A DNA stretch of 64,000 nucleotides from Actinomycetota bacterium. Lineage in GTDB: Bacteria; Actinomycetota; Acidimicrobiia; IMCC26256; PALSA-610. Positions 62,709-64,000 of this stretch are shown here, piece after piece (position 1 is the stretch's first letter; every line of letters starts with the position of its first letter). The notes under the pieces are model-generated. The model was not told where the DNA came from. It worked only from the letters and a program-made list of their open reading frames with translations, and made no database searches. The stretch lies in assembly GCA_003134555.1 (NCBI GenBank), contig PLBO01000145.1, positions 1-64,000 of the forward strand, given 5' to 3'. The position numbers and the translations under genes were made by a program.

Positions 62709-64000
62709 TTATGCGACCGTGGCGACTGACGGTCCGGACCGAGCGCCGACGCCACGCGCGTTGGTGGCGGTGACGGTGCAGGTGTAGGTCTTCGTTGTGG
62801 TCAAGCCCGCGACAGTGATCGGGCTCGCTGGACCAGCGGTGCTTTTGGTCACTCCACCGTTCAGTGATGTGCAGATGGCGGTGTAGCTCGTGATAGGGGC
62901 ACCGTTGTTCGCGGGCGGGGTGAACGTGACCCTCATGGAGCCGGCCACGATCTTCGCCGCGGTGGGAGCGCTCGGGGCGGCGGGCGCACCGACGACGACC
63001 GGCGGCGAGGCCGCCGATACGGGGCCGGTGCCGCGACTGTTCGTCGCCTCGACGGCGCACGTGTAGGTCTTGGCGGTCGTCACGGCCCCGACAGTGATCG
63101 GCGCAGCCGTCGCACCGATATGCATGCCGGTCTTGGTCACCCCGCCGCTGCTCGATGTACATGTCGCGACGAAGCTGGTGATCGTGGCTCCGTTGTTCGC
63201 GCCCGCGGCGTAGGACACGACGAGTGATCCCGTGGTGGTTGTCGTCGAGGTTGAGATCGCTTTCGGGTTGGTTGGTGCGGTGGGAGCACCGACAGTGATC
63301 GGGGAAGTCGGTGCTGACTGCGGTCCGGTCCCTACGGCGTTCTTCGCGGCGACCTCGAACCTGTACGACTTGGCGTTCGTCAGACCCGTCACGAGTTGAG
63401 TCGTGGCCGAAGAGTTGAACGCCTGCGACGCCTGCGCGATACCAGCCAGGAACGGCGTCACCACGTAGCCCACCACGGCCGAACCGCCGTTGAGGGTCGG
63501 GGCAGTCCAGGTTGCCGTCGCCTGCGCGCTTCCCGGCAGTGCCGACGGCGATATCGGCGAACTCGGGACAGTGGCCGGAACCAAGGCGTTGGACGCCGTA
63601 GACGAGGCGCTCGTCCCGATCGCGTTCGTCGCCACCACCCGGCACGTATAGGTCTTGCCGTTCGTCAAACCCGTCACGACGATCGGGCTCACCGAGCCGG
63701 TCGCCGAGCCTGCGATCCCGCCGTTGCTCGATGAGCACGCCGCGTCGAAGTGCAGCACCGGGCTCCCACCGTTGCTCGATGCGGTGAACGCCACGGAAGC
63801 CGACAGGTTCCCTCGCGTCGCCGGCCGGATCGTCGGTGCGGAAGGCACAGTGGCCTCGACGAACTGCGACACGGCGCTCGAGCTGCCGGCGAAAGGCGCG
63901 CTGTCGCCGTAGACGGCGATGATCGTGTGACCACCGACCGCAAGCGCGGAGGTCGTGAAGCTTGCGCTGCCCGACGTGTCGACTGTTGAACGAGCGAGTG
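62709..64000 (-). CDS. Ig-like/fibronectin type III repeat surface protein (partial, 5' off right edge)
   Basis: The frame is open from the stop at 62709 to the end of the window (430 visible residues). The first visible part (SFTTSALAVGGHTIIAVYGD) is a bacterial Ig-like domain; four FnIII modules follow, each ending in a YTC.V.ATN.RG.G pattern. The repeats begin VPSAPTIRPATRG, VPSSPISPSALPG, APTAPTNPKAIS and APAAPSAPTAAK. It is probably a large secreted or wall-bound adhesin-like or binding protein. The track shows only 387 residues because it required an internal start at 63872. Confidence 0.85.
   Translation of the reverse strand, partial: LARSTVDTSGSASFTTSALAVGGHTIIAVYGDSAPFAGSSSAVSQFVEATVPSAPTIRPATRGNLSASVAFTASSNGGSPVLHFDAACSSSNGGIAGSATGSVSPIVVTGLTNGKTYTCRVVATNAIGTSASSTASNALVPATVPSSPISPSALPGSAQATATWTAPTLNGGSAVVGYVVTPFLAGIAQASQAFNSSATTQLVTGLTNAKSYRFEVAAKNAVGTGPQSAPTSPITVGAPTAPTNPKAISTSTTTTTGSLVVSYAAGANNGATITSFVATCTSSSGGVTKTGMHIGATAAPITVGAVTTAKTYTCAVEATNSRGTGPVSAASPPVVVGAPAAPSAPTAAKIVAGSMRVTFTPPANNGAPITSYTAICTSLNGGVTKSTAGPASPITVAGLTTTKTYTCTVTATNARGVGARSGPSVATVA

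Overview
The window is a gene-dense stretch of a high-GC actinobacterial chromosome (GTG and even TTG starts, 4-nt ATGA/GTGA overlaps, mycobacterial-type HU with a Lys/Ala/Pro tail, F420-type LLM oxidoreductase, KstR-like regulator, mycothiol-era DinB-like protein). The secreted protein at 3.4-4.9 kb with GYW...DGGIF.FG repeats is of a type I associate with Acidimicrobiia, so an acidimicrobial relative, possibly a metagenome assembly, is my best guess; there is no rRNA or tRNA here to prove it. No IS element, prophage, CRISPR array or plasmid function is visible: this is an ordinary chromosome with an emphasis on lipid/CoA-thioester catabolism.

Layout. 0-3.4 kb: an alkyl-sulfatase-like metallo-hydrolase diverging from a KstR-like TetR gene and a FadD19-like steroid/fatty acyl-CoA synthetase, with two KstR-type palindromes in the two promoter regions. 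3.4-4.9 kb: secreted glucosaminidase with GYW repeats. 4.95-10.1 kb: a TPP riboswitch heading a thiamine salvage operon (thiamine pyrophosphokinase, ThiB, ThiP, ThiQ) followed by an AlkA-like glycosylase. 10.1-13.6 kb: small genes (Thr/Pro-rich membrane protein, HAD phosphatase, DUF1003, MTA/SAH nucleosidase, methyltransferase). 13.6-17.5 kb: a minus-strand operon of three tandem amidohydrolase-2 paralogues followed by alpha-methylacyl-CoA racemase. 17.6-22.5 kb: HTH-GAF-PAS regulator, Cys-less thiolase-like protein, DUF35 partner and a double-length CaiB/BaiF CoA-transferase. 22.6-33 kb: transporters and housekeeping (MFS, DinB-like, HDAC/APAH-like, thiamine-binding UPF0045, phosphopantetheinyl transferase, AlkB, OSBS-like, HU, TrmH, ABC-F, pentapeptide repeats). 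33-39 kb: gltBD. 39-51 kb: two acyl-CoA dehydrogenases, an Aat-ArsC fusion, gamma-PGA hydrolase, histidine phosphatase, thioesterase, LLM oxidoreductase, a YceH(DUF480)-aldehyde dehydrogenase fusion, a Moco sulfite-oxidase-like/flavin reductase pair and a DUF5996/SRPBCC-like pair. 51-54.7 kb: a sugar-type ABC importer. 54.7-64 kb: HTH-TM protein, type B carboxylesterase, enoyl-CoA hydratase/isomerase, PhyH dioxygenase, gamma-carbonic-anhydrase-like protein, MFS, VIT family transporter, thiolase and the end of a large Ig/FnIII surface protein running off the right edge.

How the genes fit. FadD19-like ligase, racemase, acyl-CoA dehydrogenases, enoyl-CoA hydratase/isomerase, Cys-less thiolase plus DUF35, CoA transferases and thiolase are the kinds of enzyme used for branched-chain or steroid side-chain beta-oxidation; the KstR-like boxes directly support this only for the first locus. 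The thi operon implies the cell imports thiamine and pyrophosphorylates it. The most unusual items are the two in-frame enzyme fusions (Aat-ArsC, YceH-ALDH) and the three amidohydrolase paralogues that lack the metal-binding HxH and the GSD aspartate. No stretch longer than about 215 bases is without a gene.
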